DNA from: Photobacterium profundum | GTDB taxonomy: Bacteria; Pseudomonadota; Gammaproteobacteria; Enterobacterales; Vibrionaceae | Assembly: GCF_003026285.1 (NCBI RefSeq) | Contig: NZ_PYOD01000016.1 | Span: 34,778 to 98,777, forward strand | Direction of reading: 5' to 3' | Length of the DNA: 64,000 bases | Shown here: one piece after another, positions 7,639 to 14,962 of the stretch | How the letters are laid out: every line of letters begins with the position of its first letter | Position numbering within the stretch: the stretch's first letter is position 1 | The notes under the pieces: model-generated | What the model saw: only the letters and a program-made list of their open reading frames with translations | Databases searched by the model: none | What the model was told of the DNA's origin: nothing | Made by a program: the position numbers and the translations under genes

Positions 7639-8433
7639 TTATTTTATGAGCGAAGGCGCAATACCGAACGTTTGTTTAAAGGTATTGGCAAAGTGCGCCT
7701 GATCATAAAAGCCGACATGATAAGCCACCTCTGTACTATTAAAACCAGCCCGCAGCAAAGCCATAGCATGCTCTAGGCGTAAACGAGCTAACCAAGCATA
7801 AGGTGTAATGCCAGTGGTTTTCTTAAATTGACGCAAGAGTTGTGACGGGCTGAGGTCACACAGTATTGCCAAGTCATTAAGGCTGATTTTTTGATCAAGA
7901 TGCGCCATAAAATAATCGCGTAACTGGCGTAAATCTTTGGTACCCAGCTTCGTGACTGTGTGTTCTGTTACTTTTCCATAGTGGGTTAATAGATAAGAAA
8001 AGTATTCGATCGGCAAGCTATCTTTAGATAATTGAGACGCCAAAGGATTATCTAATTGGGTATGTAATTGAGTTAGTTGCCGAAAAAACTGATGATCGGA
8101 AATCTTATGTTGTGGGAAACAAAAGAGGTCTTTACCCGATACGGCTTCAGCCTGTTGGGTTAACCAACCAGGGCTGATACTGAAGACTTTCACGCGGTAG
8201 CCAGCACTTTCTTTTGGTTGCCCATCGTGAATTTCATCGGGGGGCATGATCACCATTTGACCCGGCCCTGCTACATGTTTTGCGCCATTGAAGAAATACT
8301 GCTGCTGCCCTTGGGTGATTAAGCCCAAATGGTAATCGAGGTGATAATGGCGTTTGAAAGAAAAGCTTTGGTAATGGGCATCAATCAAGTTGATATCATC
8401 AATATTGCTTTTACGATGACTGACTTTATTCAT
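7639..8433 (-). CDS. AraC-family transcriptional regulator
   Basis: 264 aa. The N-terminal cupin-like sensor domain (HYHLDYHLGLITQG, GPGQMVIMPPDEIHDGQP) is followed by a C-terminal double HTH: LNDLAILCDLSPSQLLRQFK as helix-turn-helix 1, then ITPYAWLARLRLEHAMALL and VAYHVGFYDQAHFANTFKQ with the typical GF.DQ.HF.. signature. The layout resembles AraC regulators that pair with LysE exporters, and the LysE gene is the next gene downstream on the same strand (140-bp gap). The inducer is unknown; an amino acid is the guess from context. Confidence 0.88.
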   Translation of the reverse strand: MNKVSHRKSNIDDINLIDAHYQSFSFKRHYHLDYHLGLITQGQQQYFFNGAKHVAGPGQMVIMPPDEIHDGQPKESAGYRVKVFSISPGWLTQQAEAVSGKDLFCFPQHKISDHQFFRQLTQLHTQLDNPLASQLSKDSLPIEYFSYLLTHYGKVTEHTVTKLGTKDLRQLRDYFMAHLDQKISLNDLAILCDLSPSQLLRQFKKTTGITPYAWLARLRLEHAMALLRAGFNSTEVAYHVGFYDQAHFANTFKQTFGIAPSLIK

Positions 8434-8560
8434 GCGATTGCTCAGTGATGATCGGAAGGTCGGGCTTTTCTATTATAAGTACACCATAAGTGAAGGGTAT
8501 GCAGCTTGTAAAATATTCACAAGCTGCCTAGCGAAGTACTCATTAAACAGATAACGCTAA

Positions 8561-9472
8561 TTAGGCTATAGGAGCCACTTTTTTACTGTCGCGATGGCGT
8601 TTAATTCCGTCAAAGCTAAATAAAATCAGAGCAGCCCAGATGAAGATAAACGTCATTCCATTATCGACTGTGAAGGGTTCGCCATATACCAATACTGCCA
8701 ATAAGAACATTAAGCTTGGCCCGATATACTGGAAGAAACCCAGCGTCGATAACTTAAGTTTAGTGGCAGCCCCGGTAAAACACAGCAAAGGTAATGTTGT
8801 TACAACCCCCGCAGCAACAAGCAATAGATTAAGTTGCAATGGGTTATCAGCAAGGTTGGCGGTTGGGCTATCGGTAATAAAGAAAATATAAATGGTTGCC
8901 AGCGGTAGCAGTACACAAGTTTCGAGGAATAACCCTGTTTGAGCATCCAAATTAATTTTCTTACGGAGTAAACCATAGCAACCGAAACTACCGGCTAATG
9001 CCAATGCAATCCAAGGTAATGAGCCAAATTGAATTAACTGTGCTGCGACACCACATGCGGCTAATGCCACCGCGACCCATTGTAATGCCCGCAGTCGTTC
9101 ACCAAGAAAAACCATGCCAAGAATGACATTGAATAAAGGGTTAATAAAATATCCTAGGCTGGCATCCAACATGTAATTGTTATTCACCGCCCAGATGAAA
9201 ATCATCCAGTTAGTTCCCACCAATAGCGCTGTTACCGTTAGCATTAGCAACATTTTTGGTTTAGCGATCACAGCGCGAATTTTGCTCCAACCCTTACTGA
9301 CAAAAATCAATGCAGCTAAAAAGAAGAACGACCAAATAACACGATGGCTTAGAATTTCTAACGGGCTAACATTCTGCAATGCTTTAAAGTAGATAGGAGC
9401 AATGCCCCACATCGTATAAGCAGCGAGGGCAAGAATAACCCCGCGTTGTGTTTTTTGGGCTTGTTCTTCCAT
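8561..9472 (-). CDS. rarD: EamA family transporter RarD
   Basis: 303 aa with about ten hydrophobic segments. The N-terminus (RGVILALAAYTMWGIAPIYFK), the EILSHRVIWSFFFL block, LGYFINPLFNVILG and LSTLGFFQYIGPSLMFLLAVLVYGEPF match RarD (chloramphenicol-sensitivity protein) of the drug/metabolite transporter superfamily. It is an inner-membrane permease whose physiological substrate is not firmly established. It is divergent from recQ, with a 281-bp gap. Start ATG at 9470-9472 with a short GGATTCCC-type upstream sequence; no better start is visible. Confidence 0.9.
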   Translation of the reverse strand: MEEQAQKTQRGVILALAAYTMWGIAPIYFKALQNVSPLEILSHRVIWSFFFLAALIFVSKGWSKIRAVIAKPKMLLMLTVTALLVGTNWMIFIWAVNNNYMLDASLGYFINPLFNVILGMVFLGERLRALQWVAVALAACGVAAQLIQFGSLPWIALALAGSFGCYGLLRKKINLDAQTGLFLETCVLLPLATIYIFFITDSPTANLADNPLQLNLLLVAAGVVTTLPLLCFTGAATKLKLSTLGFFQYIGPSLMFLLAVLVYGEPFTVDNGMTFIFIWAALILFSFDGIKRHRDSKKVAPIA

Positions 9473-9753
9473 GGGAATCCAAATGGTTATTTTATAAAAT
9501 CAATGAGGTTTTCTCAAAAAGTATGCGGAAGCAGTATAAAGCGAGATTCTTTGAAATGGCTATATCTTTATCAATAGATTAAATGATAAACAATGTATCG
9601 CAAGCTTAACTGTTCATCTTCTTACTCTGTTTCGTATTTCTTTTCAGATATCTTTCCGGTGTGCCTTCTGCGACTGACAACGTGTTGAGTCGTTCACTTA
9701 ATAAGCCCATTTAGTATAGAATAGCCCGCCCCCAATATTTTAAGAGTAGGTTT
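9473..9753. other. rarD-recQ divergent intergenic region
   Basis: 281 bp, AT-rich. TATAGA (9715-9720) is the best -10 candidate for recQ, 34 bp before its start codon, with no strong -35. An AAGAGTAGG Shine-Dalgarno precedes the recQ ATG. No RNA gene or clear operator was seen. Confidence 0.4.
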
Positions 9754-11601
9754 ATGTCTTCCAGCAGTACCGCGGTTTGTGAACCAATGCCCTTAGCGCC
9801 AAGTGAGAAAATCTTACAGGATGTGTTTGGCTATCAATCTTTCCGTATTGGTCAGCAAGAAGTCATAGAAGCCGTTATAGAAGGCCAAGATTGCTTGGTC
9901 ATCATGCCAACGGGGGGCGGTAAATCGTTGTGCTACCAGATTCCCGCATTAATCATGCCCGGTATTACCTTAGTTATTTCACCGCTTATCTCATTAATGA
10001 AAGATCAAGTCGATCAGTTGAATGCCAATGGGGTGGCTGCGGCGTATATCAACTCAACCATGTCGCGTGAAGAAGTGATGGAGACTTTTTTAGCAATGCG
10101 AGAGGGGGATTTGAAGTTAGTCTACGTATCGCCTGAACGGGTATTGATGCGTGATTTTATCGAGCGGTTGTATGAAACCCCGTTAAGCATGGTAGCCGTT
10201 GATGAAGCACACTGTGTTTCTCAATGGGGGCATGATTTCCGCCCAGAATATGCCGCATTAGGCACCCTGAAACAACACTTTGAAAACTTGCCGATCATGG
10301 CATTGACGGCAACTGCCGATGATACCACCCGTAACGATATTACCAGTCGCCTTGGCCTTACCAACCCTCATGCCTATCTCGGCAGTTTTGATCGCCCTAA
10401 TATTCGTTATACCTTGCTTGAAAAGCACAAACCGATGACGCAGCTGACCCGTTACTTAACGGGGGTACGTGGTCAATGTGGGATCGTGTATTGCAACAGT
10501 CGTAAACGTGTCGAGCAAATAGCAGAAAAATTGCGTGATAGTGGGGTGCGAGCAGCTGCGTATCACGCAGGGCTCGATCATGATGAACGAGGGCGAGTAC
10601 AAGAAAGCTTTCAACGTGATGATATTCATATTGTGGTTGCTACCGTGGCTTTTGGCATGGGGATCAATAAACCCAACGTCCGCTTTGTCGTGCACTACGA
10701 TATTCCGCGCAATATCGAGTCGTATTATCAAGAAACCGGGCGAGCAGGGCGTGATGGCTTACCTGCAGAAGCGGTTATGTTTTATGACCCATCTGACTTA
10801 GCTTGGTTACGTCGCTGCCTTGATGAAAAAGAAGACGGAGCACAAAAGCAAGTTGAGAGTCATAAGTTAAATGCAATGGGAGCATTTGCCGAAGCACAAA
10901 CATGCCGTCGTCAGGTATTGCTGAATTACTTTGGTGAATACCGTGAAGAACCGTGCGGTAACTGTGATATTTGTTTAGACCCACCTAAGCGATTTAATGC
11001 GATTGAAGTGGCACAGAAAGCTCTGTCGTGTGTATACCGTGTTAATCAAAGCTTTGGTGTGGGTTACGTGGTGGAAGTGCTGCGTGGTATGCAAAATCAG
11101 CGGATACGCGAACATGGGCACGACAAGCTCACAACGTATGGGATTGGACGTGAACATAGCCATGAATATTGGGTCAGTATTTTACGCCAGCTGATCCATC
11201 GCGGATTTTTAACTCAAAATATTTTGCGTAGCTCAACCCTACAGTTAACCGAAAAAGCGCGCTCAGTATTACGTGCTGAAATTGAACTAGAGCTAGCGGT
11301 TCCTCGACTTGATGTGGCAGCCCGCAGTGCGAAAAGCGATAAAATGGCCAATCGTCACTATGACAAGAAGCTGTTTGCTAAATTACGTAAGTTACGAAAA
11401 GCCATTGCTGATGAAGAGGATTTACCACCTTATGTCGTGTTCAATGATGCAAGCTTAATGGAAATGGCTGAAATTTTACCGACATCTCAAGGTGAAATGT
11501 TAGCGATTAATGGCGTTGGGCATCGTAAGCTAGAAAAATACGGCAGTGTTTTTTTAGGGGTGATTGAAGAGCATTTGATGGCAGGGGACAGTGACAGATA
11601 A
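9754..11601 (+). CDS. recQ: ATP-dependent DNA helicase RecQ
   Basis: 615 aa (E. coli 609). 3'-5' SF2 helicase used in the RecF recombination pathway and in processing stalled forks and gaps. Motif 0 FGYQSFRIGQQEVI, Walker A PTGGGKS (52-58), DEAH box VDEAHCVSQWGHDFRPEY, TATAD, VATVAFGMGINKPNVRFV and QETGRAGRDGLP are all present. The zinc-binding site (CRRQVLLNYFGE then CGNCDIC) and winged helix follow, and an HRDC domain forms the end (LPPYVVFNDASLMEMA). Complete and ordinary. Several ORFs inside it on both strands are shadows. Confidence 0.98.
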   Translation: MSSSSTAVCEPMPLAPSEKILQDVFGYQSFRIGQQEVIEAVIEGQDCLVIMPTGGGKSLCYQIPALIMPGITLVISPLISLMKDQVDQLNANGVAAAYINSTMSREEVMETFLAMREGDLKLVYVSPERVLMRDFIERLYETPLSMVAVDEAHCVSQWGHDFRPEYAALGTLKQHFENLPIMALTATADDTTRNDITSRLGLTNPHAYLGSFDRPNIRYTLLEKHKPMTQLTRYLTGVRGQCGIVYCNSRKRVEQIAEKLRDSGVRAAAYHAGLDHDERGRVQESFQRDDIHIVVATVAFGMGINKPNVRFVVHYDIPRNIESYYQETGRAGRDGLPAEAVMFYDPSDLAWLRRCLDEKEDGAQKQVESHKLNAMGAFAEAQTCRRQVLLNYFGEYREEPCGNCDICLDPPKRFNAIEVAQKALSCVYRVNQSFGVGYVVEVLRGMQNQRIREHGHDKLTTYGIGREHSHEYWVSILRQLIHRGFLTQNILRSSTLQLTEKARSVLRAEIELELAVPRLDVAARSAKSDKMANRHYDKKLFAKLRKLRKAIADEEDLPPYVVFNDASLMEMAEILPTSQGEMLAINGVGHRKLEKYGSVFLGVIEEHLMAGDSDR

Positions 11602-11900
11602 AAAAATACCGGACTATCCGAGTCCGGTAAAAATGCGTTCAAAAAACATAAATAGTTTATGCATTGTTCGCTACAAAACAGCTTGCGTATTTGGTGAGAA
11701 TATAGATTTTCACCTGTTGCCAGTTCACTGAAAATCGACGGGACGCGTTCTTCAGCAGTGTTAGGCAACAAGGCTATAAAACCATGAATTTACATTGGTA
11801 GCCATAGCCTGCTTATGGTTTGATACGCAAAGACACAGTTGGTTACAGGAAACTTACTTTCTGCGGGTATAACCTCTAAAATGAAGTTAAAGGAATAATT
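11602..11900. other. recQ-DUF3630 gap with a minus-oriented terminator-like hairpin
   Basis: ACCGGACT-ATCCG-AGTCCGGT (11608-11628) is a perfect eight-pair hairpin just after the recQ stop. On the plus strand it is followed by AAAAATG, with no U-run. Read on the minus strand it is followed by TATTTTTTT, so as an intrinsic terminator it points leftward, although recQ needs a rightward one. A minus-strand TATATT lies around 11699-11704. The rest of the gap holds no supported gene. AAAGGAATAATT before 11901 is the Shine-Dalgarno of the next gene. Confidence 0.5.
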
Positions 11901-12236
11901 ATGACGGATTCAGCGCCCTTATCATCCCCCCTTTTTGCAGTACGTGAATTAGATTTAGCTCATGGTCATCTTTTACTTTCTGGCCCTGATTTCGATTTTG
12001 ATTCTTTTCCTGAGATAGCAGAACAGCTACTGGTATGTATTGATGCACGAGTGATCGAGAAAGAATTGAATGCGGACTTACACGTGTGGATCATTGATTT
12101 TGAAGGCAGTCGTCTATTGTTAAAAGGTGAGCATTACGCCAGTGCACTGTGGATCGAAGCGTTGTCATCGGCAGATAATGATGCCCTAGCGTTTATAGCG
12201 ACACTCTTACCGTGCCAACCAGGGCAGCTGTGCTAA
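11901..12236 (+). CDS. DUF3630 family protein
   Basis: 111 aa, acidic, with no signal peptide or membrane segment. An AAAGGA Shine-Dalgarno lies seven bases before the ATG. It resembles the small DUF3630 proteins that vibrios encode next to recQ, an assignment from memory of gene order and overall pattern (LDLAHGHLLLSGPDFDFDSFPE... LHVWIIDFEGSRLLLKGEHYAESLWIE-like core). The function is unknown. The acidic surface and tryptophan-rich beta-strand pattern suggest a small folded cytosolic protein. The link to recQ is positional only. Confidence 0.7.
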   Translation: MTDSAPLSSPLFAVRELDLAHGHLLLSGPDFDFDSFPEIAEQLLVCIDARVIEKELNADLHVWIIDFEGSRLLLKGEHYASALWIEALSSADNDALAFIATLLPCQPGQLC

Positions 12237-12370
12237 TTTAGCGACTAAAATCGGTAAAGTAATACTGATAGCACAGGCAAACGATTGCTTGATGTAATTC
12301 AACACAACGAGGGTAGGCAAGAATATTGGTTAATGTATAATCGCCGCCTTCGGTCACTGCTGCATGGTAT

Positions 12371-12408
12371 GAGAACCTGCTGACAGTGAAATTTTGGGTT
12401 CCCTCTCC
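12371..12408 (+). promoter_or_regulatory. Hairpin-forming yhhQ leader
   Basis: Between the TATAAT at 12336 and the yhhQ Shine-Dalgarno, GAGAACC and GGGTTCCCTC can form a short hairpin about 30 bases before the start codon. A preQ1 riboswitch would make biological sense for this transporter, but I do not see its conserved core, so this remains an unassigned leader structure. Confidence 0.25.
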
Positions 12409-12430
12409 CCCAATGACAAAAAGGTCTACT

Positions 12431-13138
12431 ATGACTATATCTCAATTATCTTCAGTACCATCGTTCACTCTGCCACAACAACGTAAAGCCCTTTCTTTTC
12501 TGGTGTTATTTCATCTTGTGATCATTGCGTCGAGCAATTATCTGGTGCAGCTACCGTTTACTATTTTTGGCTTTCATACCACTTGGGGAGCGTTTACTTT
12601 TCCCTTTATTTTTCTTGCGACGGATCTGACTGTACGTATTTTTGGTGCCACGATGGCGCGGAAAATTATCTTTCGGGTAATGGCACCCTCTTTGGCGGTT
12701 TCTTATGTGCTATCGGTGTTGTTCTATCAAGGTGAATATCAAGGGGTGGCACATCTAGGTGAATTTAATCTATTTGTTGCCCGTATCGCGATTGCGAGCT
12801 TTATGGCGTATTTACTTGGGCAGATTTTGGATGTTTCTGTTTTTAATCGCTTGCGTCAAATGAAGCAATGGTGGATAGCGCCAACGTGTTCCACTATTTT
12901 CGGTAATGCATTAGATACATTGGCATTTTTTGCTATTGCATTTTATAACAGCCCAGATGCATTTATGGCGGCTAACTGGACTGAAATTGCGCTGGTGGAT
13001 TACAGCTTTAAACTGATTATTAGCCTTGGCTTATTTGTACCCGTTTACGGTGTATTGTTGAATTATTTAATTAAGCGTCTAACAGCGGTTAATGTAACGG
13101 AGAGTGGGCTAGCGAATCAAAAGCTTAAAACACACTAA
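12431..13138 (+). CDS. yhhQ: Queuosine-precursor transporter YhhQ (PreQ0/PreQ1 permease)
   Basis: 235 aa from ATG 12431, preferred over the in-frame start 45 bp upstream because AAAAGG lies at good spacing and the family begins near here. Six or so membrane segments with the COG1738/YhhQ signature: LVIIASSNYLVQLPF, TTWGAFTFPFIFLATDLTVRIFG, and a C-terminal IALVDYSFKLIISLGLFVPVYG. YhhQ imports 7-cyano- and 7-aminomethyl-7-deazaguanine for tRNA queuosine modification. Single gene with a promoter-like TATAAT at 12336-12341 and its own terminator. Confidence 0.92.
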   Translation: MTISQLSSVPSFTLPQQRKALSFLVLFHLVIIASSNYLVQLPFTIFGFHTTWGAFTFPFIFLATDLTVRIFGATMARKIIFRVMAPSLAVSYVLSVLFYQGEYQGVAHLGEFNLFVARIAIASFMAYLLGQILDVSVFNRLRQMKQWWIAPTCSTIFGNALDTLAFFAIAFYNSPDAFMAANWTEIALVDYSFKLIISLGLFVPVYGVLLNYLIKRLTAVNVTESGLANQKLKTH

Positions 13139-13155
13139 CCGATAATATAGAATAT

Positions 13156-13182
13156 AAAAGCCGGCTTTGGGTCGGTTTTTTT
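13156..13182 (+). terminator. yhhQ terminator
   Basis: AAAAGCCG-GCTTTGGGT-CGGTTTTT: an eight-pair stem with one G-U followed by a T-run. The upstream in-frame start of the next ORF (13167) lies inside this hairpin, which argues against using it. Confidence 0.8.
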
Positions 13183-13214
13183 ATACCATTTTTCTGGGTA
13201 AGGGAATGAATTCA

Positions 13215-13664
13215 ATGCAAGTACGACAAGCCTCATTGGCAGAAGCCATAATAGTGTTGAATCAGATCAGTGAGTTTGACCATCCTGAAACAGAAGACAG
13301 TTTGAAGCAGCGTCTTGCTGGGCATACAAGCTTAATACTGGTTGCTGAGCATGAAGACCGCTTGGTTGGAGTGAAAATCGGTTATTGCCTCTCAGAGTCA
13401 ACCTTCTATAGCTGGATCGGGGGGGTTGCACCAGCTGGACGTCGAATGGGGGTGGCCCAAGCCTTGTTAGATGCACAAGAAGCATGGGCGGCTGAGCAGG
13501 GCTATCAGGAAATTAAAGTTAAGTCGCGCAACTGTTTTCCTTCAATGCTGAGGTTACTGATGAGAAATAGCTACCTTATTGAAGATATTGAGAAAAAAGG
13601 CAATATGACTGATTACCGAATTTATTTTTCAAAGTTACTGACTAAGAAAAAAGAGTCTAAATGA
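13215..13664 (+). CDS. GNAT family N-acetyltransferase
   Basis: 149 aa from ATG 13215 (MQVRQASLAEAIIVLNQISEF), which has AAGGGA nine bases upstream. The ATG at 13206 would abut that Shine-Dalgarno, and 13167 is within the yhhQ terminator. The GNAT core is visible: motif D/C LILVAEHEDRLVGVKIGY, then WIGGVAPAGRRMGVAQALLDAQEAWAAEQGY (Q/RxxGxG/A-type acetyl-CoA loop), then KVKSRNCFPSMLRLLMRNSY. The substrate is unknown. Its stop lies at the edge of the first Fur box of the ryhB promoter. Confidence 0.85.
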   Translation: MQVRQASLAEAIIVLNQISEFDHPETEDSLKQRLAGHTSLILVAEHEDRLVGVKIGYCLSESTFYSWIGGVAPAGRRMGVAQALLDAQEAWAAEQGYQEIKVKSRNCFPSMLRLLMRNSYLIEDIEKKGNMTDYRIYFSKLLTKKKESK

Positions 13665-13713
13665 AAATAATTCTCAATAAGTACTTGCAACTTAAGTGAG
13701 AATGGTTATTATT
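13662..13713 (+). promoter_or_regulatory. ryhB promoter with two Fur boxes
   Basis: -35 TTGCAA (13685-13690), a 16-bp spacer and -10 TATTAT (13707-13712) predict a start near 13719. Two sites match the Fur 7-1-7 consensus TGATAATnATTATCA at 12 of 14 positions each: TGAAAATAATTCTCA (13662-13676) upstream of the -35, and TGAGAATGGTTATTA (13697-13711) over the spacer and -10. Iron-loaded Fur binding here would block polymerase. Confidence 0.85.
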
Positions 13714-13718
13714 AACAG

Positions 13719-13917
13719 GCACTCAGGTGAGAGGGGAAACAAATTACCTCTTAGTTGAAGGCACGACATTGCTCACATTGCTTCCAGTGTACTTCGGCGA
13801 CGGTTGAGTGTTTTTAGTGTAGGGCTAGAAACATGCAACACTTCTGCTGAGCGGCGACTACCTCCTGATTATCAGGTTTTCTTAACTTTAAGAAAAAAGG
13901 TAGCGTCGCTTTTTCTT
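13719..13917 (+). ncRNA. ryhB: RyhB iron-stress small RNA (long Vibrionaceae form)
   Basis: The conserved RyhB core is plainly present at about 13757-13790: GCACGACATTGCTCACATTG followed by CTTCCAGTGT, almost identical to the E. coli target-pairing region. The predicted transcript of about 200 nt is much longer than the roughly 90-nt E. coli RNA and fits the long vibrio form. It ends in a branched terminator (13850-13917). RyhB pairs with mRNAs of iron-using proteins with Hfq when iron is scarce. It sits between the GNAT gene and the convergent elbB gene, under two Fur boxes. The start is inferred from the promoter and could be off by a few bases. Confidence 0.92.
13850..13917 (+). terminator. 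Branched ryhB terminator
   Basis: AGCGGCGACTACC (13850-13862) pairs with GGTAGCGTCGCT (13899-13910), leaving one bulged A and one G-U, followed by TTTTCTTTT. Inside the loop two more hairpins can form, CCTGATTATCAGG and TTTTCTTAACTTTAAGAAAA, giving a three-way junction. Confidence 0.85.
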
Positions 13918-13925
13918 TTCTAGCG

Positions 13926-14576
13926 TTATGCCAGCAGTACTAAATGCTTCACCAGCTTATTGATCCCACTTGCAGCCTCAGAAATACTTCCCGCCAACAT
14001 GTAAGCTGGTGTTGTCAGTAGACGGCGTTTTTGATCCAATACAAAATCATCCACAGGGCAATCAATATGTTCACCACCCATCGCATTAAATGCTTTGGCG
14101 GTTTCAGGATCGGTCCCAATTGTACCTTTTGCCCCAGGCCCATAGATCGCAGGGATCATGGTTGGTGCTATACATAAATACGCCGCAGGCTTTTCTTCTT
14201 GGGCAAAAGCTTGGCAAGCTTTTTTAACATCTGGGTTGATCTCGCATTCTGCCCCTTTGATAGCAAAATTAGACAGGTTTTTTGCCGCTCCAAAACCACC
14301 AGGGATCAATAGCGCATCATACTCAATGGGCTTTAGGTTTACGATGTCTTCAATGTTACCACGAGCAATACGGGCTGCTTCGATCAATACATTACGCGTT
14401 TCTGTTGTTTCTTCACCAGTTAGGTGGTTAATCACATGGTATTGATCAATATTGGGGGCAAAGCAATGCCAACTAGCCCCTTCTTGCTCGATTGCCAACA
14501 AGGCTAAAACGGTTTCATGTATTTCAGCGCCATCAAATACGCCAGAGCCGCTTAAAATAACTGCAATTTTCTTCAT
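13926..14576 (-). CDS. elbB: Isoprenoid biosynthesis glyoxalase ElbB (DJ-1/PfpI family)
   Basis: 216 aa from ATG 14574-14576, with GGAAGG just upstream; the ORF extends seven codons further without a better signal. E. coli ElbB is 217 aa. Class I glutamine-amidotransferase-like fold: MKKIAVILSGSGVFDGAEIHE, then YDALLIPGGFGAAKNLS, PAAYLCIAPTMIP with the nucleophile-elbow cysteine, GTIGTDPETA and a LDQKRRLLTTPAYML ending. ElbB has glyoxalase activity and has been linked to isoprenoid yield. Convergent with ryhB, eight bases apart. Confidence 0.93.
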   Translation of the reverse strand: MKKIAVILSGSGVFDGAEIHETVLALLAIEQEGASWHCFAPNIDQYHVINHLTGEETTETRNVLIEAARIARGNIEDIVNLKPIEYDALLIPGGFGAAKNLSNFAIKGAECEINPDVKKACQAFAQEEKPAAYLCIAPTMIPAIYGPGAKGTIGTDPETAKAFNAMGGEHIDCPVDDFVLDQKRRLLTTPAYMLAGSISEAASGINKLVKHLVLLA

Positions 14577-14962
14577 TTTGGCTTCCTTCCTAAACAAAAT
14601 AGACTGTTTTTACTTTAGCATATGGTTATTTTCGAGCGATCTGTTAACTTTTTCCACAATTAATGATCATTTTAAGATCTGGGATCGTTTTTTGCAGTTA
14701 ATGGTAACGTATTGATTTTAATTGCTTTAGATGTGTTGTTTTGATTGTTTGAAAAGATTGATCAGATCTGTAAAATTAGATACTAACAAAGTTATCCACA
14801 GATTGTGGTACGTAAGTGGAAAACATCAGTTAACACTTGTCGTCTCTCATGGCATTCTAGTGTCTTACACCACAGTTTTTAATTTTTCAGTGTTGAGCAT
14901 GCCAAAATCTGTGCGATGTGGCACTTTTTAATCTTTCATCTCCCGGATATAAGAATATCTCT
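14577..14962. promoter_or_regulatory. polA upstream region: DnaA boxes and GATC cluster
   Basis: This 386-bp gap has no supported gene. It contains TTTTCCACA (14650-14658) and TTATCCACA (14792-14800), both exact matches to the DnaA box TTWTNCACA, and AGTGGAAAA (14815-14823), an 8/9 match on the other strand. Six GATC sites lie between about 14638 and 14770. DnaA has been reported to stimulate polA expression in E. coli, so a DnaA/Dam-responsive polA promoter is a fair inference. No oriC gene neighbours are present. Confidence 0.6.

Noticed and set aside
12371..12430. preQ1 riboswitch before yhhQ
   Set aside because: The conserved preQ1 aptamer core was not seen, so it was kept only as an unassigned leader.
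14638..14823. Possible replication origin at the DnaA/GATC cluster
   Set aside because: None of the usual Vibrionaceae oriC neighbours is present and there are only two full DnaA boxes; a regulatory region is more likely.
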